A DNA stretch of 64,000 nt from Brachybacterium ginsengisoli (GTDB taxonomy: Bacteria > Actinomycetota > Actinomycetes > Actinomycetales > Dermabacteraceae), in contig NZ_CP023564.1 in NCBI RefSeq assembly GCF_002407065.1, positions 2,356,001 to 2,420,000 of the forward strand. The letters run 5' to 3'. Shown here one piece after another: positions 9,259-19,198 of this stretch. The notes below the pieces were generated by a model. That model was given only the letters and a program-made list of their open reading frames with translations, was not told the origin of the DNA and ran no database searches. Position 1 is the first letter of the stretch, and each line of letters starts with the position of its first letter. Made by a program: the position numbers and the translations under genes.

Positions 9259-10704
9259 TCAGTCTCGTGTCTCGAGGGTCCAGCGAGCGCCGTCCTGGCC
9301 GTCCTCGATGCGGATCCCTGCGGCGGTCAGCGCATCGCGCAGCGCATCCGCCCGGGCCCAGTCCTTCTCGGCGCGGGCCGCCTCCCGAGCGGCCAGCTGG
9401 GTGGTGATCAGCGCATCGAGCGCCGAATGCTCGCCGCCCGAGGCGTCCGCTCCCTGCCCCCACTGGGCACCGAGCGGGTCCAGCCCCAGCACGTCCAGCA
9501 TCGCCCGCAGCCGGCCGAGGCCGGCGGCGACCTCCGTGACATCCACGGTGCCGCGGGCGGCCAGGAGCGTGTTCAGGGCGGACTGCTCGCGATGGACGAC
9601 GGCGAGCGCCTCCGGGACCGCGAGGTCGTCGTCCATCGCCGCGCGGAACTCCGCGGACAGCTCGACCGCGTCCAGGGCGGCGTCGGCCGCGGCGACCGGG
9701 TGCTCCCCGAGCCGCTGGGCCGCACGGACGGCGGTCGCCCGGAAGCGCTCCCAGACGGTCTCCGCCTCGGCCATCGCCGTCTCGTTGTACTCGACGGTGG
9801 CGCGGTAGTGTCCGCTGACCATCGCGAGCCGGACAGCGGGAGCAGGGTGATCGCCCAGCGCCTGCTCGGCGGTGACGAAGTTGTCCAGGCTCTTGCCCAT
9901 CTTCAGCCCGTCCACGGTCAGCACGCCGGAGTGCATCCAGCGTCGGGCGAAGCCGAACCCGGCGGCATGGGACTGCGCCTGCTCGTTCTCGTGGTGGGGG
10001 AAGCGCAGGTCGAGGCCGCCGGCGTGGATGTCGAAGGTCTCGCCGAGGTACTTGCGGCTCATCGCGGAGCACTCGAGGTGCCAGCCCGGGCGGCCGCGGC
10101 CGAAGGGCGTGTCCCAGGAGGCGGTCTCGGGCTCGGAGGGCTTGGCGGCCTTCCACAGCGCGAAGTCCCGGCGGTCCCGCTTGCCGGGCTCCATCTCCTC
10201 GCCGGCGTCGAGCATGTCCTCGAGGGACTGGCGGGTCAGCGAGCCGTAGCCCTCGAACGAGGCGACGTCGAAGTAGACCGACCCGGCGCCGTCGGCGTAG
10301 GCATGACCCCGCTCGATCAGCAGCTGCATCAGCTCGATCATCTCGGGGACGTGGCCCGTGGCGCGCGGCTCATAGCTGGGGCGGCGGTTCCCGACGCGGT
10401 CCAGGACGTCCTGGAACTCGCGCTCGAAGCGCTGCGACCACGCCCACCAGTCGGCGCCCGCCTCGGCGGACTTCGAGAGGATCTTGTCCTCGATGTCGGT
10501 CACGTTGCGGACCTGGGTGACTTCGTAGCCGCTGCGCTCGAGCCAGCGCACCAGCACGTCGAAGGCGAGGAAGGAGCGCAGATGGCCCAGGTGCGGGGCT
10601 CCCTGCGTGGTGGGACCGCAGACATACAGCGACACCGCCCCCTCGCGCACCGGGTTCAGCGGTGCGGTGGTGCGGGTGGCGGTGTCGTGCAGCTGGAGAG
10701 TCAC
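9259..10704 (-). CDS. cysS: cysteine--tRNA ligase
   Basis: Class I aminoacyl-tRNA synthetase charging tRNA-Cys. The zinc-site cysteine is in LYVCGPT (Cys29), the HIGH motif is HLGH at 38-41, GWHLECSAM and GGLDLRFPHHENE complete the zinc/active site, and KMSKS appears as KMGKS near 267-271. 481 aa, full length. Starts ATG 10704. First gene of a cysS-rlmB operon. Confidence 0.96.
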   Translation of the reverse strand: MTLQLHDTATRTTAPLNPVREGAVSLYVCGPTTQGAPHLGHLRSFLAFDVLVRWLERSGYEVTQVRNVTDIEDKILSKSAEAGADWWAWSQRFEREFQDVLDRVGNRRPSYEPRATGHVPEMIELMQLLIERGHAYADGAGSVYFDVASFEGYGSLTRQSLEDMLDAGEEMEPGKRDRRDFALWKAAKPSEPETASWDTPFGRGRPGWHLECSAMSRKYLGETFDIHAGGLDLRFPHHENEQAQSHAAGFGFARRWMHSGVLTVDGLKMGKSLDNFVTAEQALGDHPAPAVRLAMVSGHYRATVEYNETAMAEAETVWERFRATAVRAAQRLGEHPVAAADAALDAVELSAEFRAAMDDDLAVPEALAVVHREQSALNTLLAARGTVDVTEVAAGLGRLRAMLDVLGLDPLGAQWGQGADASGGEHSALDALITTQLAAREAARAEKDWARADALRDALTAAGIRIEDGQDGARWTLETRD

Positions 10705-10793
10705 GTGCCCAGGGTACTTCCCCGGGACCCTCGCGACGGACCGCGGCTCGCGCCGACCGGATGGTCCGCGGAGCGCGTCGGCGCCGTTGGGGC

Positions 10794-11276
10794 TCAGTCG
10801 GTGCGGGCGCTGACCTGCTTGCCGTAGAGCTCCTCGAAGGTGTCCTCGTAGGAGACGGCGTTCTGGCGGCGCTTGCCCTGGACCGCCTGGACGGCGGACT
10901 GCGCGGTCTCGATCGTGGTCTCGGGAGCCTTGAGCTTCTTGGACACGAGGAAGGCCACGAGGCCCAGGATCGCGCCGATCACGACGAACACGCCGGCGAC
11001 GATGAGGAAGGACGCCCAGTACGGCAGCCCCAGGGCCTGGAGCCCGGTGGCGGCGGCGAACAGCAGCATCACCCAGGCCGAGAGCAGGAGGAACAGCAGC
11101 ACCGCGGCGCAGGCGGCGATGATGCCCGCCTTGATCGCGAGAGCGGTGATCTCCTTCTTCGCGATGTCGATCTCGTGGTGGACGACACCCAGGAGCTCGT
11201 CGCGGATGGACTGGACGAGCTCTCCGATGGACCGCTGGGTGGGCGGCGTGCTCGGGTCGTTCGTGGTGTTGATCAT
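10794..11276 (-). CDS. holin-X-like membrane protein (phage-holin superfamily)
   Basis: 160 aa. An amphipathic helix (residues 15-50, SIGELVQSIRDELLGVVHHE) is followed by two transmembrane segments (about 50-78 and 85-115) and a charged tail. The arrangement matches the actinobacterial holin-X / DUF1469 family, which is chromosomal and not evidence of a prophage. No lysis genes are nearby. Its function is unknown. It ends 89 bp from the start of cysS and transcribes in the same direction. Confidence 0.75.
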   Translation of the reverse strand: MINTTNDPSTPPTQRSIGELVQSIRDELLGVVHHEIDIAKKEITALAIKAGIIAACAAVLLFLLLSAWVMLLFAAATGLQALGLPYWASFLIVAGVFVVIGAILGLVAFLVSKKLKAPETTIETAQSAVQAVQGKRRQNAVSYEDTFEELYGKQVSARTD

Positions 11277-11337
11277 GATCGGAGCCTATCGCAGGGGGCA
11301 GTTCGTTCGCAGGTCGGGCGGTCGGAGCCGACGAGGA

Positions 11338-12459
11338 TCAGTCGACGGAGATCCGCTTGCGCTGGGTGGACTCGGGCCGCGGGCCCGCAGAGGTGGAGCG
11401 GCGCACCACGATCGAGGGTGCCACGGCCACGTCGCGGGTCGCGCCCTCGTGGCCGGAGACGCGCTCGACGAGGAACTGGGCGGCCAGCGCGCCGAGACGC
11501 TCGGAGTTGGGGTCGACGCTGGTCAGCTGCGAGACCCCCGAGGAGGCCAGGGAGGTGTTGCCGTAGCCGGCCACCGCGAGCTGCTCGGGGACCGAGAAGC
11601 CAGCATCCCGGGCGGCGGAGAGGACGCCGACGGCGGTGACGTCGTTGGCGCAGGTCACCGCGGTGGGGACCTTGCTGCCGCGCAGCAGCATCGAGCCCGC
11701 CGTCTGCCCGACCTGCTCGGTGAAGTCGCCGGGCTCGACCCGGGCGTGCTCGCCGAGGCCGTGGCGCTCCATGGCGGCGCGGAAGGCGTCGGCGCGCTCA
11801 CGGGCGACGGCCGCACCGACCCCGCCGACGTGAGCGATCTCGCGGTGGCCGAGGCTCACCAGATGGTCGACCAGGAGTCCCTGGCCCGCCACGTCGTCGA
11901 TGCGGACGGTGTCGAACCGGCCGGTGAAGCTCTGCGAGCAGCCGATGCCGACGAAGGGGCGGCCCGAGGCCGACTCCAGCACGCGGTCCATGTCGGCCAG
12001 GTCGGAGATCATCAGGAAGCCGTCCACGCCCAGGCGCACCAGGTCCTCGATCGCGTCGGTGTCCGCGGCGACCGGGTACTCGGGCAGACGGCGACGGGTG
12101 GGGACCACGACGGCCGTCCGTCCGGTGGCGGCCAGCTCGATGCGGATGGAGCGCACCAGGTCGGAGATCCAGGTGTTGCGCATGGTGTTCACGAGCACGG
12201 CGACGACGCCGCGGTGCTCGGTCTCCTCGCTCAGCTCCTCGAGCGGGAACCGGAGGCGCTCGGCGGCCTCCTGCACACGGCTCGCCATGAGGGGCTTGAT
12301 CTCGCCGGAGCCGCGCAGCGCGCGCAGGGCGACGGCGCTGGAGATGCCCAGGGAGTTCGCGACATCGCGCAGGGTGCCGCGGTCCTGGCCGTCTGCGGAC
12401 GGCCCGGCGTCGACGGCGGGATCGGAGGACTCGGCGGAAGGAGTGGCGTCACTGCTCAT
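11338..12459 (-). CDS. LacI-family transcriptional regulator
   Basis: DNA-binding repressor or activator with a sugar-type effector domain. A disordered Ser/Asp/Ala tail covers residues 1-28, the LacI HTH 29-75 (GTLRDVANSLGISSAV), and the periplasmic-binding-like domain the rest, ending in DVAVAPSIVVRRST. The recognition helix reads SSAVALRAL where most family members have a TVSRAL-like sequence, so its operator may be unusual. The start is uncertain: ATG 12459 has GGAGG only 1 nt away, with a weak -10 (TTCAAT) 6 nt upstream; ATG 12477 and ATG 12525 are alternatives. No sugar genes are adjacent, so the ligand and regulon are unknown. Confidence 0.85.
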   Translation of the reverse strand: MSSDATPSAESSDPAVDAGPSADGQDRGTLRDVANSLGISSAVALRALRGSGEIKPLMASRVQEAAERLRFPLEELSEETEHRGVVAVLVNTMRNTWISDLVRSIRIELAATGRTAVVVPTRRRLPEYPVAADTDAIEDLVRLGVDGFLMISDLADMDRVLESASGRPFVGIGCSQSFTGRFDTVRIDDVAGQGLLVDHLVSLGHREIAHVGGVGAAVARERADAFRAAMERHGLGEHARVEPGDFTEQVGQTAGSMLLRGSKVPTAVTCANDVTAVGVLSAARDAGFSVPEQLAVAGYGNTSLASSGVSQLTSVDPNSERLGALAAQFLVERVSGHEGATRDVAVAPSIVVRRSTSAGPRPESTQRKRISVD

Positions 12460-12593
12460 GCCTCCATTGAACCGCATCCGGGCGCCGCACCCGACGCAAC
12501 CGCGGCGGAGGTGCGTCACGCGCATCGTCCTCCGGGGGTTTTCCCCCGCCTCCGCGGAGGGCGGGCAGGGTGTGGCTCCGGCCCCGCGACGCC

Positions 12594-12599
12594 TAGGGT
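12594..12599 (+). promoter_or_regulatory. -10 box of the histidine-kinase operon (leaderless)
   Basis: TAGGGT, then 6 nt, then the ATG at 12606, with no Shine-Dalgarno sequence. Confidence 0.45.
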
Positions 12600-12605
12600 C
12601 GGACC

Positions 12606-13925
12606 ATGACCGTCTCCCCCGCCGGACGCGCGGACCGTCCCCGCCCTCGGCTGGAACCTGCCTCGATCGCCTCCGTGGCGGTGGGCGGGATCCTGCTGTG
12701 CACCTGGTTCTGGGTCAGCCTGTCGCTGCTGATCACCGGTCTCGGTGGCCTGCCCGCTCTGGGCAGCGGCCTGCTGCTGCTGATCCCGTGGCTGCTGATG
12801 ATGCAGGTGGTGGTCCGGATCGAGAGGCGCCGTGCGGTCGCGATCCACGGACTGCGCGTGATCCTGCCCGCGCAGCGGCGCTCCCGGCGGCAGGGCACCT
12901 CCGGATGGCTGCAGGACCGCTGGTACGAGCTCGGCTCCGGGGCGTTCTGGCGCGGGGTGCTGCATCACCATCTCGCGATCCTCGTGACGGGCCTGTTCTT
13001 CCTCGCGTCCGTGGCGCTGCTGTGGGCCGGCTGGACCATCGCGGAGACGGCCATCGCCACCGGCCCGGTGCAGATCGGGACGCGAGAGATCTCACGGATC
13101 GCCCTGGCGGTCTTCTCCTCCGCGAGCGTGCTGCTGGCCGCCGCGATGCTGGCCCTCGGCGCCCTGGCGGATCGAGGGCTGGCCCGCGGGCTCATCTCCG
13201 GCTCCGAGGACGATCTGCGCGAGCAGGTCGCCGAGCTCGCCGAGCGACGCCAGGGCGCGGTCGACGCCGCCGCGCAGGAGCGCCTGCGCATCGAGCGCGA
13301 TCTCCATGACGGCGTCCAGCCGCGGCTGGTGAACCTCGCGATGACTCTGGGCATCGCCCGCGGCGCGATCCGGGCCGATCCCGAGCGCGCCGAGCGGCTG
13401 GTCGGCGAGGCGCACGCGGAGGCGAAGGCCGTGATGACCGATCTGCGCCAGCTGGCCCGCGGCATCCATCCCGCGGTGCTCACGGACCGGGGCCTGGATG
13501 CGGCGCTCTCCGCGCTGGCCGCCCGCTCGCAGATCCCGGTGGCGCTCGACGTCGATCTGGGCGGACCCGCAGCGCCGGCTCTGGACCGGGAGCGCGAGGC
13601 GGTGGCCTACTTCGTGGTCGCCGAGGCGCTGACCAACATCGCCAAGCACGCCGCGGCCACCCGGGCCGAGGTCACCGTCACCCGTGACGAGGACTCCCTG
13701 CAGGTGCGCATCCGGGATGATGGGCGCGGCGGCGCCCGGGTGCACCGCGACGGGCTCTCGACGGGTCTGGCCGGGCTCACCGACCGGGTCCGCGCCACCG
13801 GCGGGGCCCTCGAGGTCGTGAGCTCCGCGGGCGAGGGCACTGCGCTCCGCGCCGACATCCCTCTGACCAGCAGTCCCACTCCGCGGACCCTGCCCCGCAC
13901 CACCACCGAGGAGACCTCCCGATGA
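12606..13925 (+). CDS. sensor histidine kinase (HisKA_3 / NarL-type)
   Basis: Membrane kinase, 439 aa. Four hydrophobic spans (about 18-42, 48-66, 118-145, 160-185) form a compact sensor region, followed by the dimerisation helix with the phospho-acceptor His in ERDLHDGVQ near residue 236 and an HATPase domain (EALTNIAKHA N-box, RDDGRGG G1, GLSTGLAGL). It belongs to the LiaS/DesK/VraS-like group of envelope or stress sensors by architecture; the signal is not visible in sequence. It overlaps the response regulator by ATGA, so stoichiometric expression is expected. Confidence 0.9.
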   Translation: MTVSPAGRADRPRPRLEPASIASVAVGGILLCTWFWVSLSLLITGLGGLPALGSGLLLLIPWLLMMQVVVRIERRRAVAIHGLRVILPAQRRSRRQGTSGWLQDRWYELGSGAFWRGVLHHHLAILVTGLFFLASVALLWAGWTIAETAIATGPVQIGTREISRIALAVFSSASVLLAAAMLALGALADRGLARGLISGSEDDLREQVAELAERRQGAVDAAAQERLRIERDLHDGVQPRLVNLAMTLGIARGAIRADPERAERLVGEAHAEAKAVMTDLRQLARGIHPAVLTDRGLDAALSALAARSQIPVALDVDLGGPAAPALDREREAVAYFVVAEALTNIAKHAAATRAEVTVTRDEDSLQVRIRDDGRGGARVHRDGLSTGLAGLTDRVRATGGALEVVSSAGEGTALRADIPLTSSPTPRTLPRTTTEETSR

Positions 13926-14575
13926 GGATCGTGATCGCCGACGACGCCGTGCTGCTGCGCGCCGGGCTCGAACGCCTGCTGACCGAGGCCGGCCACGAGG
14001 TGGTCGCCGCCGTCGGCGATGGGACGGCGCTGGTCTCCGCGATCTCGCACCACCGTCCGGACCTCGCGGTGGTGGACGTGCGCATGCCACCGACCTTCAC
14101 CGATGAGGGGGTCCGCGCCGCGATGCTCATCCGCCGACAGGACCCGGAGGTCGCCCTGCTGGTGCTCTCGCAGTACGTCGAGGAGCGCTACGCCTCCGAT
14201 CTCATCGCCGATTCGCCGCGGGGCCTGGGCTATGTCCTCAAGGACAGGGTCGCCGACGTCGAGGACTTCCTCGGCGTGGTGACCGACGTGGGCGCCGGCG
14301 GCACCTGGCTCGATCCCGAGGTGGTGCAGCAGATCTTCGTCCGCTCCCGGCGGCGCCGCACCCTCGAGGGGCTGACCCCGAGAGAGCGGGAGGTGCTCGC
14401 CCTGATGGCGCAGGGCCGGTCCAACCAGGCGATCGCCGACACGCTCTTCGTCTCCGCGGGCAGCGTCGAGAAGCACATCTCCTCGGTGCTCACCAAGCTC
14501 GACCTCCCGCCCGTCGACGGCGAGAACCGGCGGGTGATGGCGGTGCTGCGCTACCTGGAATCCGAGGAGCGATGA
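13922..14575 (+). CDS. response regulator, NarL/LuxR type
   Basis: 217 aa. The receiver domain has acidic pair D7-D8, phospho-acceptor D52 (VVDVRMPP) and a conserved Lys in YVLKDR. The LuxR-type HTH (LTPREREVLALMAQGRSNQAIA through VEKHISSVLTKL) spans about 145-205. Partner of the kinase directly upstream (4-nt overlap) and coupled to the DUF4097 gene downstream (4-nt overlap), which is a probable target or accessory output of the system (inference). Confidence 0.93.
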   Translation: MRIVIADDAVLLRAGLERLLTEAGHEVVAAVGDGTALVSAISHHRPDLAVVDVRMPPTFTDEGVRAAMLIRRQDPEVALLVLSQYVEERYASDLIADSPRGLGYVLKDRVADVEDFLGVVTDVGAGGTWLDPEVVQQIFVRSRRRRTLEGLTPREREVLALMAQGRSNQAIADTLFVSAGSVEKHISSVLTKLDLPPVDGENRRVMAVLRYLESEER

Positions 14576-15609
14576 TGACGGACCCGCGCACCGGTCCGTC
14601 CGCCGCGGCCGTCCCGAGCCCCGCGACCGGCGACCATCCGGCCGACCTCCCCGGCGATCATCCGGCCGAGGACCGGAGCCCGCAGCCGACGCAGGCCGGG
14701 ACGCCGATCCCTCCCTCGGCGCCGGGACCGCTGATCGTGCCCGCCCGCAGCCTCACGCCCTCGCCCGGGCGCGACCGGGTGCTGCGCGGGGTCACCACCG
14801 CCGTGGGCGCGGCGACGGTGATCCTGGTGATCCTGACCCTCGCCCTGCTCACGACGGCGACCTGGCTGGCCGGGCGCGGATTCGCTGACGTGCCGGCGAC
14901 CACCGGCCTCGGCAGTCCCGACTCGCTGAGCCTCACCTCCGGCTCGGGCTCCGTCCGCGTGCTGCCCTCGGCGGATGTGGACGAGCTGACCATCGCCCTG
15001 GTCGAGCCCGGGGAGACGGCCCTCCCGGCCGCCGACGCCCGGGCGACCGCTCGGGTCACGGAGTCCGCCCGGAACGGGGCGGCGTCGGTCCAGATCCAGC
15101 AGCCTGCGCGCTCCTTCGGACCGTTCTGGTCCGACGGGAGGAAGGACGTCCTGGTGTTGGTGCCGTCGGAGCTGGAGCTCGACCTCGACGTGCGCACGGA
15201 CGTGGGCGACGTGCAGGTGGACGGGGAGTACACGGCGCTGGAGGCGCACAGCGACGCCGGGGATCTCCGGCTCGGCCCCATCACGGCTCCCGACGGCGTG
15301 AGCGCGAGCTCCGAGGTCGGCTCCGTCGACATCGAGCTCGCCTCCCCCGCCCCGACGACGGTCGACGTCTCCGCCTCGGTCGGCGATGTCGACCTGATGC
15401 TGCCCACCGACGCCGCGGGCCGGATCACGATCACGGCGGACATCGGCGACGTCGAGGTGGCGGTGCCCGGCATCGCACGCTGGGAGGTCCGGGCCGAGTC
15501 CGAGCTCGGCGACGTGAGCACGGCGCCGGGGATCGACGGGGGCGGTGCGGACGCGGCGGGGACCCTCACGGTCACCTCCGACATCGGGAGCATCCGGATC
15601 ACCCGCTGA
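14572..15609 (+). CDS. membrane-anchored DUF4097 beta-repeat protein
   Basis: 345 aa. A proline-rich cytoplasmic N-terminus (1-75) precedes one transmembrane helix (about 83-105, TVILVILTLALLTTATWLAG). An exported region of repeated short strands follows, with recurring patterns such as TDVGDVQVDG, SDAGDLRLG, SEVGSVDIEL, ASVGDVDLML, ADIGDVEVAV, SELGDVSTA and SDIGSIRI, the hallmark of DUF4097-type beta-solenoid proteins. Its role is unknown. It is the third gene of the kinase/regulator operon by ATGA overlap, which suggests an envelope-stress output. A strong hairpin follows. Confidence 0.82.
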   Translation: MMTDPRTGPSAAAVPSPATGDHPADLPGDHPAEDRSPQPTQAGTPIPPSAPGPLIVPARSLTPSPGRDRVLRGVTTAVGAATVILVILTLALLTTATWLAGRGFADVPATTGLGSPDSLSLTSGSGSVRVLPSADVDELTIALVEPGETALPAADARATARVTESARNGAASVQIQQPARSFGPFWSDGRKDVLVLVPSELELDLDVRTDVGDVQVDGEYTALEAHSDAGDLRLGPITAPDGVSASSEVGSVDIELASPAPTTVDVSASVGDVDLMLPTDAAGRITITADIGDVEVAVPGIARWEVRAESELGDVSTAPGIDGGGADAAGTLTVTSDIGSIRITR

Positions 15610-15634
15610 CGGCTCCGGCGACCTCGCCGGACGC

Positions 15635-15681
15635 GGAACGGGCGGCCGCCCCGGTCGATGACCGGGGCGCCCGCCCGTTCC
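15635..15681. terminator. bidirectional terminator between the DUF4097 gene and acs
   Basis: Outer stem GGAACGGGCGG (15635-15645) with CCGCCCGTTCC (15671-15681), and an inner CCCCGGTC/GACCGGGG stem. It lies in the 99-bp convergent gap. Confidence 0.75.
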
Positions 15682-15708
15682 CGTGGGGTCTCCCCCCGGC
15701 AGGGGTGC

Positions 15709-17688
<1,980 letters not shown>

Positions 17689-17739
17689 CATTGCTCCTGC
17701 TTCGCGGGCCCCGGTGCGCCGGGGCGGATGGACGTCGAC

Positions 17740-17778
17740 ACCGTATCGCAGGAGAGCCAGGTCACGTGCACAGGTCAC
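17740..17778 (-). promoter_or_regulatory. acs promoter with GGTCAC direct repeat
   Basis: On the minus strand a TACGGT -10 box (17745-17740) is preceded by two GTGACC half-sites, seen on the plus strand as GGTCAC at 17760-17765 and 17773-17778, 13 bp apart and overlapping the -35 area. This could be a site for an acetate or catabolite regulator. No identity is assigned. Confidence 0.35.
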
Positions 17779-17823
17779 ATCACTGGAACCGCATCGTGGT
17801 CATCCGCCCGGCGTCGATGCGGC

Positions 17824-18738
17824 TCAGGGAACGGGGCGGGGGTGGATCTCGAGGGGCTCGCCGTCGGGATCGGTGACGCGGACCGCGCGCACGCCGCCCT
17901 CCTCTCCGACCTCCGCCGGATGCCCGGCGGCGCGGAGCCGCTCGGCGAGCTCCTCGAGGTCCTCGGACGTCTCGAAGCCGAGGTGCACCTGGAGCGAGTC
18001 CCCGAACTCGGTGCCGGTCGATCGCGCGCGACGACCGTCCGGCAGGGGCGTGTGGAGGCCGATCACGCCGGCCCCGTCTCCCCCGCGCAGCGCCCGGTAT
18101 CCCTCGGTGCCGCGATCCTCGGCGACGAACCCGAGGCGGGCGGCCCAGTCGGCATCGGCCGCGAAGTCCGCGCTCGACAGCACGGCGGTCACGGTCAGGC
18201 GCGGGTCGGCGGCGCTCGCATCGTGGCCGCGGTAGCCGTAGAGGTCGCGCTGGTGCTCGTTCAGTCCGACGCTCTCGCCGGTGGGCAGGGTGATCACGCC
18301 CTGACGACCATAGGTCTCGTCCCAGACGTCGACCGCGAACCCGCGGGTCCGCAGCTCGGCGGCCGCGGCATCGGTGTCCGGCACGGAGAAGCAGAGGTCG
18401 GTGTCCACGGCGCGGGCTCCCGATTCCGCACCGGAGACGGAGTGGATCATGACCCGCCCGGCACCGGCGACCAGCTCGCCGTAGGACTCCTTCCCACCGG
18501 TGACGGCGGGCGCCATGCCGAGCAGCCGCAGGAAGGCGATCATGGCTGGGGCGTCGGACGTGAAGCGCAGGGGGAAGACCGATGGCTCACGCTCTCCGCG
18601 GGGGGCTCGGGGGTCCGGGGCGGCACCTGGAACGGCACCGGTGACATCGGAGCTGGGGTGCGGTGCGGCCATGACGGCCTCCTCGAGGCTCGGGGCGCCG
18701 ACGGGCGCCGGGTGCGGATCCGGGATCTGCTCAGGCAT
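17824..18738 (-). CDS. VOC-superfamily protein with two glyoxalase-like domains
   Basis: 304 aa. Residues 1-50 are low-complexity (Pro/Ala). Domain 1 (about 52-160) begins [21 protein letters not shown] and domain 2 (about 180-300) begins [23 protein letters not shown] and ends [16 protein letters not shown]. Such tandem VOC proteins include glyoxalase I, ring-cleaving dioxygenases and antibiotic-binding proteins; metal ligands cannot be fixed by eye. Its ATG overlaps the end of the RHH gene by 8 nt. A shorter start at MAAPHPSS (18672) is possible. Confidence 0.78.
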   Translation of the reverse strand: MPEQIPDPHPAPVGAPSLEEAVMAAPHPSSDVTGAVPGAAPDPRAPRGEREPSVFPLRFTSDAPAMIAFLRLLGMAPAVTGGKESYGELVAGAGRVMIHSVSGAESGARAVDTDLCFSVPDTDAAAAELRTRGFAVDVWDETYGRQGVITLPTGESVGLNEHQRDLYGYRGHDASAADPRLTVTAVLSSADFAADADWAARLGFVAEDRGTEGYRALRGGDGAGVIGLHTPLPDGRRARSTGTEFGDSLQVHLGFETSEDLEELAERLRAAGHPAEVGEEGGVRAVRVTDPDGEPLEIHPRPVP

Positions 18739-18904
18739 CCTCGCCCCCGGTGGCGAGGTATCGGCGCAGCGCCGTCTCGACGAGCGCGCTCAGGCTCGTG
18801 GACTCGTCGATCGCCCGATGCTTGACCTCGACCACGAGGTCCTTGGGGAGATAGACGTTGAACTGCGCCTTCGGTGCGGGCTCTCGACCAGTGCTGGCTA
18901 CCAT
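18731..18904 (-). CDS. 57-aa ribbon-helix-helix DNA-binding protein
   Basis: Small CopG/Arc-type regulator. After a 13-residue tail, [15 protein letters not shown] forms the predicted beta strand and first helix, and [15 protein letters not shown] the second helix. Such proteins bind palindromic operators as dimers of dimers and often repress their own operon. The stop lies within the first codons of the VOC gene (8-nt overlap). A palindrome TGCTAGCA sits between a TAGATT -10 and the start codon, an ideal autoregulation site. The layout resembles antitoxin operons, but the partner is a VOC protein, not a known toxin. Confidence 0.82.
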   Translation of the reverse strand: MVASTGREPAPKAQFNVYLPKDLVVEVKHRAIDESTSLSALVETALRRYLATGGEDA

Positions 18905-18911
18905 GCCGGAA

Positions 18912-18924
18912 TGCTAGCAATCTA
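18912..18924 (-). promoter_or_regulatory. promoter and candidate operator of the RHH-VOC operon
   Basis: TAGATT (-10, minus strand 18924-18919) runs into the 8-bp palindrome TGCTAGCA (18919-18912), which covers the expected transcription start. The RHH ATG lies 8 nt further on. The divergent gap up to the oxidoreductase gene (18905-19198) otherwise shows no gene or RNA I can support. Confidence 0.45.
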
Positions 18925-19186
18925 ACTCCCTGGGGGCAAATGGCCGGTTCGGGTCGCACCGCCTCCGGAGCATGCCGAGCGGGCCGACCCGGTGCCCCGC
19001 CCCGCTGTGTCCCGCTGGTCGACTCCTGGCGCAGGAGCGATGCGTATGCCCTTGCCGCCGCAGTCCTTACCGGGACGCCACCAGCCGACCACCAGCGGCC
19101 GCTTCGGCCGGGCAGCTCGCTGGTCCGACGCCTCCCCCGGACCGGACACCGCCCGGACGTCGCGCCGGGGGCACCGACGGGATGAC

Positions 19187-19192
19187 TATCGT
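19187..19192 (+). promoter_or_regulatory. -10 box of the OYE-SDR-ligase operon (leaderless)
   Basis: TATCGT, then 6 nt (GGAGAC), then the ATG at 19199. GGAG is too close to the ATG to act as a Shine-Dalgarno. Confidence 0.45.
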
Positions 19193-19198
19193 GGAGAC

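Noticed and set aside
10794..11276. Prophage remnant, from the holin-like protein
   Set aside because: This holin-X family is chromosomal in actinobacteria, and no lysin, integrase or phage structural gene is near.
18925..18975. tRNA-like stretch with GGTTCGGGTC before the OYE gene
   Set aside because: No matching T-stem, acceptor stem or anticodon arm can be drawn on either strand; not a tRNA or a convincing att site.
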